A DNA stretch of 64,000 bases from Lachnospiraceae bacterium MA2020 (GCA_000746015.1 JQKK01000006.1:1-64000), one strand, 5' to 3'; shown: positions 17,592-26,816, counted from the first letter of the stretch. Program-made: numbers and translations. The notes: generated by a model not told the origin, from the letters alone.

Positions 17592-18424
17592 ATAGTTACG
17601 ATAATTCCACCGTCATTGGCATACATTGAGCTTATGCCGGCGGTGTCATTTATAATAGTCCTTGCGAACTCGGCCTTTGCCACATAGCTTGCAAGGACTT
17701 TTTCTGCGCGTTCCTTGCAGTTTACATGTGATATATAAAGTGTCCTGTCCTTTGTATCCGGCACTGCTTCCAGTGACATATCAACCATCTTATCGAGTGC
17801 CTTTTTCATGCCGCGGGCAATCGCCACCTGCTCTATAACACCATGGTTACTCTTGCAGACAGGCTTGATATTGAGCGCTGTCGCAGCAAGTGCCTTCATT
17901 GCTGAAAGTCTTCCATTCTTTCTAAGTGTCTCAAGGCTTTCAAGCACAAAATATGTCTGCTGGCTGCGGGCAAACTCTGTAGTCTTCTCAACTATTTCTT
18001 CAAATGAAAGCCCCTGCTCCGCAAGCTCCGCTGCCTTCATAAGTATCTGTGCTTCGCCGCCTGATGCTGACTCTGAATTAAATACGTGTATCTTTTTCTT
18101 AGGATTCTCCTCAAGATAAAGCTCACGCGCCAGCATTGCACTGTTGTACGATCCGGAAAGATCTGCTGAAAGTGTTGTTACAAACACCGCATCAGCATCT
18201 CCATCAAATGCTTTCATATAGCTCTCAGGAGAAGGGCATGATGACTTAGGACACTTTGGATATTCTGCCACTTTCTTTAAGAACTCTGCCTGGTTAAAAG
18301 TATCATCATCTATAAACGTATCTGATCCAACCATAATAGTCAGCGGTACTCTGACACAATCATGTGTCTCCGCGAAAAAATCCGGAAACTCGCAGCAACT
18401 ATCTGCAACATATTTATACTTCAT
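17588..18424 (-). CDS. DegV-family fatty-acid-binding protein
   Basis: A 278-residue DegV protein. The N-terminus has the typical strand YKYVADSCCEFP, the lipid head-group site region KSSCPSPESYMKAF, and the VFNSESASGGEAQILMKAAEL segment. Family members bind one fatty acid and in Gram-positives such as Staphylococcus (FakB) present it to a fatty acid kinase; no kinase partner is seen here. The gene is monocistronic with its own promoter. Confidence 0.9.
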   Translation of the reverse strand: MKYKYVADSCCEFPDFFAETHDCVRVPLTIMVGSDTFIDDDTFNQAEFLKKVAEYPKCPKSSCPSPESYMKAFDGDADAVFVTTLSADLSGSYNSAMLARELYLEENPKKKIHVFNSESASGGEAQILMKAAELAEQGLSFEEIVEKTTEFARSQQTYFVLESLETLRKNGRLSAMKALAATALNIKPVCKSNHGVIEQVAIARGMKKALDKMVDMSLEAVPDTKDRTLYISHVNCKERAEKVLASYVAKAEFARTIINDTAGISSMYANDGGIIVTI

Positions 18425-18471
18425 AGATATTAATCCTCATTTCCACATCATGTAGTTTTAATTACTACGTC

Positions 18472-18500
18472 AGTATAGCATACAAAACATGCATACACAA
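18472..18500 (-). promoter_or_regulatory. Promoter of the degV-family gene
   Basis: On the minus strand a weak -35 TTGTGT (18495-18500) and a -10 TATACT preceded by TGC (18472-18477) are 17 bp apart. The promoter is back to back with the promoter of the DUF5721 gene. Confidence 0.5.
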
Positions 18501-18505
18501 GCATA

Positions 18506-18535
18506 TTGCATTTTGCCCCTTATTAAACGTATAAT
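18506..18535 (+). promoter_or_regulatory. Promoter of the DUF5721 gene
   Basis: A -35 TTGCAT (18506-18511) and a perfect -10 TATAAT (18530-18535) are separated by 18 bp, 37 bp upstream of the ATG. Confidence 0.6.
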
Positions 18536-18572
18536 GATTGATATTGTTATTATTTATCCAGGAGTTTAATTA

Positions 18573-19043
18573 ATGAAATCATATAAGATTACTGATGTTA
18601 AAAAGTTTATGGGATTGCTTTTTGCCAATCCCACCTTTGATGAATATACGCTTGTTGAAGGTACTATCAAGACTTTCTGTACTTTCAATATAGATGGAGA
18701 TTTTGAGCCGAAGTTTTTTGGCGAGGAAGCCGAAGGCATGAGTGCCGAAAGGTATTCCAAGTGGAAGCGCTTAAGACCTCTTTGCACTGAGATCATCAAA
18801 GGTCACAATACCCCGCTTTTCATGAAGTTTGTTTTCCGCATCAAGCCTTCACAGGTACCATCCTTCGAAAATGATGGCAGTGTCGAATCGCTCCTTTTCA
18901 ACGTGCGCTACGATGACAACACCCTCTCCATCACTTCCGCAATAAATAAGTCAGTTTTCACCATGAACAAAGACACCGATGCGCAGTGGGATGCGATAGC
19001 CCATACATTTCTCGTAAAAGCCGGGATTGGGTTTGAGGAGTGA
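18573..19043 (+). CDS. DUF5721 family protein
   Basis: A 156-residue cytoplasmic protein without signal or membrane segments. The start MKSYKITDVKKFMGLLFANP, the central MSAERYSKWKRLRPLC motif and the QVPSFENDGSVESLLFNVRYD segment match a family (DUF5721) largely confined to Lachnospiraceae and related clostridia. Function is unknown. It is a single-gene unit with AGGAG before the ATG, flanked by degV (divergent) and a radical SAM gene (convergent). Confidence 0.8.
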   Translation: MKSYKITDVKKFMGLLFANPTFDEYTLVEGTIKTFCTFNIDGDFEPKFFGEEAEGMSAERYSKWKRLRPLCTEIIKGHNTPLFMKFVFRIKPSQVPSFENDGSVESLLFNVRYDDNTLSITSAINKSVFTMNKDTDAQWDAIAHTFLVKAGIGFEE

Positions 19044-19062
19044 GGTATTTTGTTTGAATTAT

Positions 19063-19105
19063 GACGAAATGGCAGCAAAGCATACCGTGCTGCTGCCATT
19101 TCGTC
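19063..19105. terminator. 15-bp perfect inverted repeat between convergent genes
   Basis: GACGAAATGGCAGCA (19063-19077) is perfectly repeated in inverse orientation at 19091-19105 around a 13-base loop. It lies between two convergent genes and most likely stops transcription from both sides, although neither flank has a clear run of T. Confidence 0.6.
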
Positions 19106-19136
19106 GCTATTATACAAATTTCATTGCTACATCAGA

Positions 19137-19733
19137 CTACGCAAAATGCCTGATCCTAAGTGGTATGCCGGTTTCTTCCGAAAGCTGCTTGCACTCCTCT
19201 ATATCATCATCAGAGAGGACATCAACAATCGACCACTTCACTTCTTTTACTTGCTCTTTGCATTTCTTTGCAAAGTCGATCATCCTGTCAAACGAATTAC
19301 TGAAACCCGGATGTGTGATTTCCTCATATTCTATACTGTTTGGTGCATTTAAGCTGATGGATACGCTGTCTATAACCTTTGAAAGCTCCCCTACGATATC
19401 TCTGCCATTTTCTGCATTTCCGAGTCCGTTTGTATTAAGACGCGTTTTTAATTTTTTCTCATCTTTTGCGACTTTAGCTGCGCTTAAAAGAATGTCCAAT
19501 GCGCATGTAGGCTCGCCATAACCGCAGAATACAAGCTCATCAAAGCCCGTAAAATCAAACTCTCTGATTGCCTCTATTACAGCCTCTTTGCTCGGATTCT
19601 CCTTGTGCCAGAGCACATCTGCACTACCTATACCGTCTTTCAAGAAACGGATGCAAAATGAACATCTGCAATTGCACTTATTGGTGATGTTAGCATAAAC
19701 CGATTTGCCATACTTATAAATAATATCTGCCAT
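19137..19733 (-). CDS. Radical SAM protein, TatD-associated type
   Basis: A 198-residue radical SAM enzyme. The iron-sulfur cluster ligands are Cys20, Cys24 and Cys27 (CNCRCSFC, a CX3CX2C pattern), followed by FCGYGEPT for SAM binding and KTRLNTNGLG. The short length and overall pattern match the tatD-linked radical SAM family (TIGR04038), which often lies next to or is fused with TatD nucleases; no tatD gene is beside it. The reaction is unknown. It lies 15 bp behind the ECF S-component gene. Confidence 0.85.
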   Translation of the reverse strand: MADIIYKYGKSVYANITNKCNCRCSFCIRFLKDGIGSADVLWHKENPSKEAVIEAIREFDFTGFDELVFCGYGEPTCALDILLSAAKVAKDEKKLKTRLNTNGLGNAENGRDIVGELSKVIDSVSISLNAPNSIEYEEITHPGFSNSFDRMIDFAKKCKEQVKEVKWSIVDVLSDDDIEECKQLSEETGIPLRIRHFA

Positions 19734-19748
19734 TTTTCCTAACCTTTC

Positions 19749-20267
19749 TTAGTCCTGAAACATTGTTCTTTTTATTCTTATCCTGTCAAGTGCTATAGCT
19801 CCCATGTAAAAGAATATCGCACTTCCGATCGACTGTATATGACTTCCAAATATTGCATTTATAAATGCTGCCTTTGTGCCAAACAAAATCGCTTCTGCAT
19901 AATAATATCCTATACTCGAGATAAAAAGTGAAATGATCGGCGCTATGATATTTCTCTTGCATATCAGTGTATCACTTTTGCATGTAAACGGAATCGTGAT
20001 AAGCATCTTGATTATCACAGTAGCGCCGGTCCACATCGGAGCTGTAAGCAGATCTGCTAGACCGCCGCCGATCGCACCTACCGCCATAGCATATGGTGCC
20101 GGAAGCAAAGCAGCAGCCAGGTAGATAACAGCATCTCCAAAATGTATGTAACCGCCATTTGTACCTACCGGAAAATGAAAAATATATGCTGTAAAAATAG
20201 TGGTAAGCGAAATCAATAATCCTGATAATGTCAGTAATCGCAATTTAGAATGATCTTTATTGTTCAT
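19749..20267 (-). CDS. ECF transporter S component, predicted for vitamin B6
   Basis: A 172-residue protein with about five or six membrane helices and the S-component landmarks of the TIGR04002/PdxU type: an N-terminal segment LRLLTLSGLLISLTTIFTAY for contact with the T subunit, GYIHFGDAVIYLAAALLP and AMAVGAIGGGLADLLTAP. The gene overlaps a pyridoxine/pyridoxamine kinase by 11 bases, so pyridoxine is the likely substrate. The shared energising module (EcfA, EcfA', EcfT) must be encoded elsewhere. The substrate assignment rests on context. Confidence 0.78.
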   Translation of the reverse strand: MNNKDHSKLRLLTLSGLLISLTTIFTAYIFHFPVGTNGGYIHFGDAVIYLAAALLPAPYAMAVGAIGGGLADLLTAPMWTGATVIIKMLITIPFTCKSDTLICKRNIIAPIISLFISSIGYYYAEAILFGTKAAFINAIFGSHIQSIGSAIFFYMGAIALDRIRIKRTMFQD

Positions 20268-21093
20268 ATTTTTCCCCTTTCAACACTAATTCATAATCAA
20301 CACCATATTTTCTGCTTCTTGAACCGGTAACAGCGATGGCTTTGCTGATAAACTCAGCTGAAAGAGCTACTGACTGCACTATCGTTTTACCTTTAAGATA
20401 GTTTGCAAACAGTGATGCAGCAAACAGATCACCTGTACCGGAGTAGCTTTTTTTATTGCTCTGGCATCTGAGCAGCTCGGCATCGCCATTGTTTATGACG
20501 AGATTTCCTATCTCACCCTCTCCCCGAAGCGGAAGTCCGGTTACTATCACAGCAGCCTGCTCCTTCTTTTCAATCCTCTCTGCCATTTCAATAGCTTTTG
20601 AGATCAGCCTCTCTTCATCTTTTTCTTCTACTATTTCCCTTGCTTCCCCTCCAGCTAAGAAGCAAAGCTCTGTAAGATTTGGCGTAATTATATCGGCCAT
20701 TGCTGCCAGTTCTTTTATTTTTTTCAAATACCCTCGAGAAAAGTTACTGTATCCTCTGCCCCCATCTCCCATCACCGGATCTACAAGCAATACATTATCT
20801 TCCCTATAAAAGCTTTTCACAAATTCAATTACATGATCAGCCTCCTTTTCATTGAGCATATATCCTGTCAGGATACCGTCAAAACTCTCACCCATCTTTT
20901 TCCACTCAGATGTAAAGAAAGGAATATCATCTGTCATATCCCTCATGTGGTATGATGGGAACCCCGTCTGCGCTGTAAATATCGCAGTAGGCACCGGACA
21001 GACCTCGATCCCCATAGAAGACAATACGGAAATATCAGCCATGAGCGAACACTTCCCAAATCCGGACATATCATTAATTGCAGCTACTTTCAT
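20257..21093 (-). CDS. pdxY: Pyridoxine/pyridoxamine kinase
   Basis: A 278-residue ribokinase-like kinase that phosphorylates B6 vitamers to trap them in the cell. Visible are the N-terminal NDMSGFGKCSL, the VDPVMGDGGRGYS segment typical of PdxK/PdxY, and the anion-hole motif YSGTGDLFAA with the catalytic Asp. It is the first gene of a kinase/transporter/radical SAM group and AAGGAG precedes the ATG. PdxK and PdxY cannot be separated by reading alone. Confidence 0.87.
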   Translation of the reverse strand: MKVAAINDMSGFGKCSLMADISVLSSMGIEVCPVPTAIFTAQTGFPSYHMRDMTDDIPFFTSEWKKMGESFDGILTGYMLNEKEADHVIEFVKSFYREDNVLLVDPVMGDGGRGYSNFSRGYLKKIKELAAMADIITPNLTELCFLAGGEAREIVEEKDEERLISKAIEMAERIEKKEQAAVIVTGLPLRGEGEIGNLVINNGDAELLRCQSNKKSYSGTGDLFAASLFANYLKGKTIVQSVALSAEFISKAIAVTGSRSRKYGVDYELVLKGEKYEQ

Positions 21094-21248
21094 GATTCAC
21101 TAACTCCTTACAATTGTCTTGAGTGCAAATATATAGCATTTTTGGTTATATCAAAATATTCAGATTTATTATTTTTTATATGGTCAGTTATTCATAAGCA
21201 ACAATTGTAATGTTTATCAAAAAATGCCCTTTTTATCATTATATTGTG

Positions 21249-21275
21249 TATAATTTTTATGTAATATGCCGCTAT
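21249..21275 (+). promoter_or_regulatory. Possible sigma-D (FliA-type) promoter of the chemoreceptor
   Basis: A -35-like TATA (21249-21252) and a -10 GCCGCTAT (21268-21275) are separated by 15 bp, close to the Gram-positive sigma-D pattern TAAA-N15-GCCGATAT. The first element overlaps a TATAAT that could alternatively be a sigma-A -10. Chemoreceptor genes are usual sigma-D targets. Confidence 0.45.
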
Positions 21276-21336
21276 ATGTATAGTCATTTGCGTGTTATCT
21301 CATGGCTATTACATAACACTTATGAGGAGGAGCATC

Positions 21337-23382
21337 ATGGCTAAAAGTAAAAAAACTCCAGAACAGCCTAATGAAAAGCGTGTAAAGCGCAGTATAAGCA
21401 CGCTGCTGTTATCTATTCTTCTGCCGGTAGTAATCGTCGGAATTGTGTTTATCATTTTAGTTCTGACAGGACAGGCTAAGAAAACTATCATCAACCAGGC
21501 AAAACAGGACCTGGCTGACGAAACGAGAGCTAATGCGTATAAGTTTGGTATGGATATTCAGGATATTGTCGGAAGAGCTGAAGAAACCACTGACAACATG
21601 GAAATCCTCCATTTTGATAATCTGAAAGAATATCAGGATCTGCTTGAGCACACAATGCACTATTCCGAAAAGGCAAGCGGTGGTCTTTTCATAGGTTGGG
21701 AAGATGACGAATACGTCTTTGGTGACGGACACCGTCAGGACGATATCGGCTGGCTCCCGACTGAGCGTGGATGGTTTAAGGAATCTATGGCCAATGGTTA
21801 TAGGAAGCTTACCGCAACAGCTCCTTACGTAGATGCAATGACCAGTACACTGTGTGTTACTTTCACACGTTTATGTGATACAACTGATGGCAGGCATGGC
21901 GTAGTAGGAATCGATATCTATATCGATGGTATCGCTGATGAAACCGCAGAGCTCAGACCGCTTAAAACAGGTCGCTCAGCTGTCCTTGCTGACGATATGA
22001 TCGTTTCATACTCAAATTCAGAGCTGAATGGAACTAATATTTCAGATTCAGGCGACACTTATCTGCAGGCAGTAAAGGCTTATATAGATACAGGCAATAC
22101 CGAAGTCACAAAGATCAAGAATAAAAAAGGCAGCTACAACTATATCAGCTACACCGTTATACCCGGAACAAGCTGGGTACTCGTATCATCGGTAAGTGAA
22201 AGTGATGTCCTTGCAGATTTGCACAGATTCCAGCTTATCTGCTATATCATCATGGTAATAATGATAATTATCATAGGTATCATAATTACTCTCTCTATCA
22301 ATAAGATCGTTAAAAAGCCTGTTACAGAGCTTTCGCATAAGATCGTACAGATTTCCGGCGGCGACTTTACAATCGAGCTTGAAAAGGGCAACGGTGATGA
22401 GATAGGACTTATCCGAGACGAACTTAGGGACTATGTACACATCATGCGCACCACTATTAACGACATACAGCAAACGTCTATGCAGCTTCTTGAAGAGTCA
22501 AAAGCAAGTAGTGATGCATCCAAGTCAATGACTGATGAGACTCAGGAACAGTCCTCGAATATGTCTCAGATAAAAGAAGCAATGGATGGTATGACCAGCG
22601 CTGTTACAGAGCTTGCCAATAATGCTACAGACCTTGCCGGAGCTGTAAGCGACCTTACTGATAAAGGTCACTCAACTAATGACATCATGAAAGAAATAAT
22701 TGTCTCTGCTGAAGAAGGTCAGAAAGATATGACTGATGTTCAGAGCAATATGCAGCGTATAGTTGACTCCATGAATGACATGAATGATGTTGTTATCGAA
22801 GTTGGTGATTCAGCTAAAAAGATCAATGGCATCATAGAGATGATAAACTCAATCGCAGAGCAGACCAATCTACTTTCATTGAATGCATCAATAGAAGCAG
22901 CAAGAGCAGGTGAAGCTGGCAAAGGCTTTGCCGTAGTTGCAAGTGAGATTGCAAAACTTGCTACCGACAGTAGCGATGCTACGCAGGATATCGCTAAGAT
23001 AATCACAGATATTACAGGACAGATTGATGAACTATCCGACAGATCAAAGAGGAATATGAACTCTATAAATGAAAGCAGCAATGCAGTAAATACTGCCGGT
23101 GAAACATTTGCCAAGATATTTACCGACCTCAATAAAGCCGGCACGACCATGAAGGATATGATAAAGATGATGGCAGATGTAGATGGTATTGCATCATCAG
23201 TTGCAGCTATCTCAGAGCAGCAGTCCGCGAGCTCCGAGGAGGTCTCAGCTACAGTCGAGACGTTAGCTGAAAGTGCAAGCAAGATTGCAGACAAGAGCTC
23301 CAGCGTAAGCAGCTCTGCCGATACTGTATCCGAGTCTGCTGATACTATCAGTGAATCTCTCAGTATCTTTAAGATTAAGTAA
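21337..23382 (+). CDS. Methyl-accepting chemotaxis protein with double Cache sensor
   Basis: A 681-residue chemoreceptor. The first helix is at about 14-37, then an extracellular double-Cache domain of some 245 residues (including [14 protein letters not shown] and [12 protein letters not shown]), a second helix at about 285-308, a HAMP domain, and a long signalling coiled coil with the hairpin tip [19 protein letters not shown]. The C-terminus lacks a CheB/CheR-tethering pentapeptide. I chose the ATG at 21337, which follows GAGGAGGAG; an upstream in-frame ATG lacks one. It is transcribed alone, likely with the flagellar regulon. The ligand is unknown. Confidence 0.93.
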   Translation: MAKSKKTPEQPNEKRVKRSISTLLLSILLPVVIVGIVFIILVLTGQAKKTIINQAKQDLADETRANAYKFGMDIQDIVGRAEETTDNMEILHFDNLKEYQDLLEHTMHYSEKASGGLFIGWEDDEYVFGDGHRQDDIGWLPTERGWFKESMANGYRKLTATAPYVDAMTSTLCVTFTRLCDTTDGRHGVVGIDIYIDGIADETAELRPLKTGRSAVLADDMIVSYSNSELNGTNISDSGDTYLQAVKAYIDTGNTEVTKIKNKKGSYNYISYTVIPGTSWVLVSSVSESDVLADLHRFQLICYIIMVIMIIIIGIIITLSINKIVKKPVTELSHKIVQISGGDFTIELEKGNGDEIGLIRDELRDYVHIMRTTINDIQQTSMQLLEESKASSDASKSMTDETQEQSSNMSQIKEAMDGMTSAVTELANNATDLAGAVSDLTDKGHSTNDIMKEIIVSAEEGQKDMTDVQSNMQRIVDSMNDMNDVVIEVGDSAKKINGIIEMINSIAEQTNLLSLNASIEAARAGEAGKGFAVVASEIAKLATDSSDATQDIAKIITDITGQIDELSDRSKRNMNSINESSNAVNTAGETFAKIFTDLNKAGTTMKDMIKMMADVDGIASSVAAISEQQSASSEEVSATVETLAESASKIADKSSSVSSSADTVSESADTISESLSIFKIK

Positions 23383-23403
23383 TACCATGATCTAATTACC
23401 TTT

Positions 23404-23451
23404 AAGCCATTGAGTATGCATTAAGCAAGTGCAAAACTTAATGGCTTTTTT
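23404..23451 (+). terminator. Rho-independent terminator after the chemoreceptor
   Basis: AAGCCATTGAGT pairs with ACTTAATGGCTT across a 24-base loop, ending in TTTTTT. Confidence 0.7.
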
Positions 23452-23456
23452 ACAGC

Positions 23457-23485
23457 TTGACAGTTTTAACGCAATAGTGTATTAT
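23457..23485 (+). promoter_or_regulatory. Sigma-A promoter of metQ
   Basis: A perfect -35 TTGACA (23457-23462) and -10 TATTAT (23480-23485) lie 17 bp apart, directly after the preceding terminator and about 65 bp before the start codon. The 5' leader is too short for an S-box riboswitch. Confidence 0.8.
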
Positions 23486-23549
23486 CTACGTAAATCATAT
23501 AAGAAAGGTAGGAAATAGACTTTTCTTAATCATAGGGAGGACATTTATT

Positions 23550-24500
23550 ATGAAAAAGAATATTGTATCCGTAGCACTTTCACTTGCTCTTACAGGTGCA
23601 CTTCTTGCAGGCTGCGGCAGCTCGGCTTCAGCTCCAAAGGCTTCAGAAGCAGCTCCTGAGGCAGCAGCTTCAAGCGAGGCAGCATCAGAAGCTCCGGCAG
23701 CAAGCGAAGCCGCTTCAGAGGCAGCTGCTCCTGCAGCAGACGTTGATATCCCTGCTCCAGAGGGAGACGACACAAAGATTTCTATCGGTGTTACATCAGT
23801 ACCTCACGGAGAAATCGTTAATGACGTTGTAAAGCCACTTCTTGAGGGTGCCGGCTGGACTGTAGATGTAGTTGAGTTCAGCGACTATGTACAGCCAAAT
23901 GAAGCTCTTAACAGCGGTGAGCTTGATGCAAACTATTTCCAGACAACACAGTATATGGAAGCTCAGAACAATGAGCGTGGTTTCAAGCTTGTAAATGCCG
24001 GTGAGATCCACCTTGAGCCAATGGGACTTTACTCAAAGAGCATTACATCTCTTGATGATCTTGCAGATGGCGCTACAGTAGCTATACCAAATGATACATC
24101 AAATGGTTCAAGAGCACTTCAGCTTCTTGCTTCAAACGGTCTTATAACTGTAGACTCATCAAAAGAGCTCGTTGCTGTAACAGATATCACAGAGAATCCA
24201 AAGAACATCAACTTCCAGGAGACAGAGGCAGCATTCCTTGCACGCTCACTTGATGATGTTGATGCCGCAGTTATCAATGGTAACTACGCTATCGAGGCTG
24301 GTTTCAATCCTGTAAAAGACGCTATCATCTCTGAGGAGACAACTACTGATGGTATTTCAAAATACTTCAACGATCTTGTTGTTACAGAAGATAATAAGGA
24401 CAGCGTAAAGACTAAGGCTCTCTATGCAGCACTTACATCACAGGGAGTTGCAGACTACATTGAGGAGAAATACCAGGGTTCTGTTATCAAGGCATTCTAA
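23550..24500 (+). CDS. metQ: MetQ/NlpA-family substrate-binding lipoprotein
   Basis: A 316-residue lipoprotein with lipobox LLAGC (Cys22), then a low-complexity linker of about 50 residues rich in Ala, Ser, Glu and Pro, then a type II periplasmic-binding fold starting KISIGVTSVPHGEI. The conserved segments NYFQTTQYM and IAIPNDTSNGSRAL-like AIPNDTSNGSRALQLL are those of methionine-binding MetQ proteins. No MetN ATPase or MetI permease is in the window, so it is a solitary receptor. GGGAGG precedes the ATG. Methionine is the family expectation, not demonstrated. Confidence 0.88.
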   Translation: MKKNIVSVALSLALTGALLAGCGSSASAPKASEAAPEAAASSEAASEAPAASEAASEAAAPAADVDIPAPEGDDTKISIGVTSVPHGEIVNDVVKPLLEGAGWTVDVVEFSDYVQPNEALNSGELDANYFQTTQYMEAQNNERGFKLVNAGEIHLEPMGLYSKSITSLDDLADGATVAIPNDTSNGSRALQLLASNGLITVDSSKELVAVTDITENPKNINFQETEAAFLARSLDDVDAAVINGNYAIEAGFNPVKDAIISEETTTDGISKYFNDLVVTEDNKDSVKTKALYAALTSQGVADYIEEKYQGSVIKAF

Positions 24501-24502
24501 AT

Positions 24503-24538
24503 AAAAAAGAGATTTGGCTTTCGCCAAATCTCTTTTTT
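24503..24538. terminator. Bidirectional terminator between metQ and rplA
   Basis: A perfect 16-bp stem (AAAAAAGAGATTTGGC and its complement) around a TTTC loop, with an A run on one side and a T run on the other, placed between the convergent stop codons of metQ and rplA. Confidence 0.92.
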
Positions 24539-24560
24539 ATTCGTTAAACATGCGCAAAAA

Positions 24561-25250
24561 TTAATATCTAGCGTTGTTGATCTTAACACCAGGGCCCATT
24601 GTAGGAGCAACTGAAATGCTCTTCATGTACTGTCCCTTAAGTGTTGCTGGTCTAGCCTTTACAAGTGCTGCCATAAGTGCATCAAAGTTCTCCTTAAGCT
24701 TATCAGCTGAGAATGATGCCTTTCCGATCGGAACGTGGATGATGTTAGCCTTGTCAAGTCTGTACTCAACCTTACCAGCCTTGATATCGTTAACAGCCTT
24801 AGTAACATCCATAGTTACTGTACCAGCCTTAGGGTTTGGCATAAGTCCCTTAGGACCAAGAACCTTACCAAGACGTCCTACAACGCCCATCATGTCTGGT
24901 GTAGCTACAACTACATCAAAGTCAAGCCATCCATCATTCTGGATCTTTGGAATGAGCTCATCGCCACCAACGTAATCTGCACCTGCAGCCTGTGCCTCGT
25001 CAAGCTTAGCACCCTTAGCAAATACAAGAACCTTGATAGAACGGCCTGTTCCGTTTGGAAGTACAACTGCTCCACGAACCTGCTGATCAGCGTGACGTCC
25101 GTCGCAGCCTGTTCTGATGTGACACTCGATTGTCTCATCAAACTTAGCAACAGCAGCCTTCTTTACAAGCTCCATAGCCTCAGCAGCTTCATACATCTTT
25201 GAACGCTCGATAGCCTTTGCAGCTTCAACGTATTTCTTTCCGTGTCTCAT
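24561..25250 (-). CDS. rplA: 50S ribosomal protein L1
   Basis: A 229-residue L1 of normal length, which builds the mobile stalk at the ribosomal E site. Typical segments are [12 protein letters not shown], the [20 protein letters not shown] region and the signature [18 protein letters not shown]. The start follows AAGGAGGAGC. It is the last gene of the operon; the usual rplJ and rplL do not follow because a bidirectional terminator and metQ end the unit. Confidence 0.98.
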   Translation of the reverse strand: MRHGKKYVEAAKAIERSKMYEAAEAMELVKKAAVAKFDETIECHIRTGCDGRHADQQVRGAVVLPNGTGRSIKVLVFAKGAKLDEAQAAGADYVGGDELIPKIQNDGWLDFDVVVATPDMMGVVGRLGKVLGPKGLMPNPKAGTVTMDVTKAVNDIKAGKVEYRLDKANIIHVPIGKASFSADKLKENFDALMAALVKARPATLKGQYMKSISVAPTMGPGVKINNARY

Positions 25251-25264
25251 TGCTCAGCTCCTCC

Positions 25265-25690
25265 TTATTTCTCTACCTCGACACCCATTGATCTAGCGGT
25301 GCCGGCGATCATGCTCATAGCTGCCTCAAGAGAAGCTGCGTTGAGGTCAGGCATCTTTGTCTCAGCGATCTGCTGAAGGTCTGCCTTTGAAAGAGTAGCA
25401 ACTTTGTTCTTGTTAGGTACTCCAGAAGCCTTCTGAATCTTGCAAGCCTTCTTGATAAGAACTGCTGCTGGTGGAGTCTTTGTAACAAATGTGAAACTTC
25501 TGTCTGTGTAAACAGTGATAACTACAGGGATGATAACATCACCCTTATCAGCTGTTCTTGCGTTGAACTGCTTTGTGAACTCAACGATGTTAACACCGTG
25601 CTGTCCAAGTGCAGGACCAACCGGTGGTGCTGGTGTAGCTTTGCCGGCCTGGATCTGTAATTTAATGTATCCTTCTACTTTCTTAGCCAT
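25265..25690 (-). CDS. rplK: 50S ribosomal protein L11
   Basis: A 141-residue L11, which binds the GTPase-associated region of 23S rRNA. It has the N-terminal proline-rich domain ([19 protein letters not shown]) and the rRNA-binding C-terminal domain. It lies 14 bp upstream of rplA and behind a structured leader. Confidence 0.98.
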   Translation of the reverse strand: MAKKVEGYIKLQIQAGKATPAPPVGPALGQHGVNIVEFTKQFNARTADKGDVIIPVVITVYTDRSFTFVTKTPPAAVLIKKACKIQKASGVPNKNKVATLSKADLQQIAETKMPDLNAASLEAAMSMIAGTARSMGVEVEK

Positions 25691-25726
25691 TGTGGCCCTC
25701 CTTATATAATTGCGGTCATGCCGCCT

Positions 25727-25760
25727 AGTGGTTTAGCGGGTGGAGTTTTTCCCTCCCACT
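25727..25760 (-). promoter_or_regulatory. Putative L1-binding leader ahead of rplK
   Basis: In the nusG-rplK spacer the minus strand reads AGTGGGAGGG, a short loop, CTCCACCCGC, then TAAACCACT. The outer AGTGG/CCACT helix encloses a GC-rich bulged region. This resembles the L1 target on 23S rRNA and the autogenous L1 leaders known in front of rplK-rplA operons. It is a resemblance only. Confidence 0.5.
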
Positions 25761-25789
25761 ATATCAGTTAAACACATCGAAGATGTATT

Positions 25790-26317
25790 TTAACTCAATT
25801 TTGAGATTTCGTCAAAGCTTATTTCTACAGGTGTCTCACGACCAAACAGCTCAACTGTGATAGTTGCTGTCTGCTTGCTCATATCCATACGGGTGATGAC
25901 ACCAACAGTGTCCTTCCAGACGCCTGCAACAACTGCTACAGTGTCTCCCGTACCGAAGTCAACCTGCATAGACTCGCTGTGGATGCCGAGAGTCTTCATC
26001 TCTTCCTCAGTCAAAGGTACTGGCTTACTTCCAGGACCAACAAATCCTGTAACGCCACGTGTGTTTCTTACAACGTACCATGTATCATCATTCATGATCA
26101 TGTGTAAGAGAACATATCCTGGGAAAAGCTTTCTCTCAACAGGCTTTGACTTACCATTAGGTCTTACCTCGGTAACAGTCTGTGTAGGTACGCTTACCTC
26201 AAGGATAGAATCCTGAAGATTACGATTTGCAATAGCCTTATCAATATTCGCTTTGACTTTATTCTCGTATCCGGAATAGGTATGAACTACATACCAACGT
26301 GCCTGTTCTTCTGACAT
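25790..26317 (-). CDS. nusG: Transcription termination/antitermination factor NusG
   Basis: A 175-residue NusG. The NGN domain (RWYVVHTYSGYENKVKANI, LFPGYVLLHM, NTRGVTGFVG) is followed by a KOW domain (FGTGDTVAVVAGVWKDTVG). It binds RNA polymerase and modulates pausing. AAGGA precedes the ATG. It sits in the standard secE-nusG-rplK-rplA order. Confidence 0.97.
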   Translation of the reverse strand: MSEEQARWYVVHTYSGYENKVKANIDKAIANRNLQDSILEVSVPTQTVTEVRPNGKSKPVERKLFPGYVLLHMIMNDDTWYVVRNTRGVTGFVGPGSKPVPLTEEEMKTLGIHSESMQVDFGTGDTVAVVAGVWKDTVGVITRMDMSKQTATITVELFGRETPVEISFDEISKLS

Positions 26318-26356
26318 AGATATCCTTTCACTCTAAAAAATAAATCACAACAGCTT

Positions 26357-26602
26357 TTACTTAAGTATAGCGTTTATACCGTAAAGCACTGCCCTGTCAA
26401 TAACAGCAATGATTGCTCCCATGATTATAGAAACAATAACGACAGCTGCCGTCTGCTTTGTGAGTGTGGCCTTGTCTGGCCAGATAATCTTTCTGAATTC
26501 GGCTTTGATGCCCTTCCAGAATGAAGGCTTTGTGGAGCTTCCTGTCTTGACTGCTGCAGACTTTGTCTCTACAGCTGCTGTACTCTTTTCAGAATCACTC
26601 AT
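26357..26602 (-). CDS. secE: Preprotein translocase subunit SecE
   Basis: An 81-residue single-span SecE. The conserved amphipathic helix FWKGIKAEFRKIIWPDKATL is followed by one membrane helix (VVIVSIIMGAIIAVIDRAVL). The first 30 residues are a polar, Ser/Ala/Thr-rich extension. It stabilises SecY in the translocon. Confidence 0.95.
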   Translation of the reverse strand: MSDSEKSTAAVETKSAAVKTGSSTKPSFWKGIKAEFRKIIWPDKATLTKQTAAVVIVSIIMGAIIAVIDRAVLYGINAILK

Positions 26603-26633
26603 CGTAAAAACCTCATCTTTCTGTCAGAACGAC

Positions 26634-26783
26634 TTACTTTGTTTCCTTGTGTAATGTGTGTGTCTTGCAGAACTTACAATACTTCTTGATTTCCATTCTC
26701 TCTGGATGAGTCTTCTTATCCTTTGTAGTATTGTAGTTACGGTTCTTGCACTCTGTGCAGGCAAGTGTAATTCTTGTACGCAT
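26634..26783 (-). CDS. rpmG: 50S ribosomal protein L33
   Basis: A 49-residue protein beginning [17 protein letters not shown], with a second cysteine pair in [12 protein letters not shown], so it is the zinc-binding (four-Cys) form of L33. GGAGG lies upstream of the ATG. It is the first gene of the rpmG-secE-nusG-rplK-rplA operon, the usual order in clostridia. Confidence 0.95.
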   Translation of the reverse strand: MRTRITLACTECKNRNYNTTKDKKTHPERMEIKKYCKFCKTHTLHKETK

Positions 26784-26816
26784 GTATTATTTCCTCCGAA
26801 ATCTATATGATTGCAC

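Noticed and set aside
22740-23294. 184-codon minus-strand frame with hydrophobic segments inside the chemoreceptor gene
   Set aside because: It is the antisense shadow of the repetitive coiled-coil coding region and has no ribosome site.
23486-23549. S-box (SAM) riboswitch ahead of metQ
   Set aside because: The leader from the clear sigma-A promoter is about 60 bases, too short for the structure, and the core motifs are absent.
23590-23832. Gln/Leu-rich frames over the metQ linker on both strands
   Set aside because: They are shifted readings of the Ala/Ser/Glu-rich linker codons in metQ.
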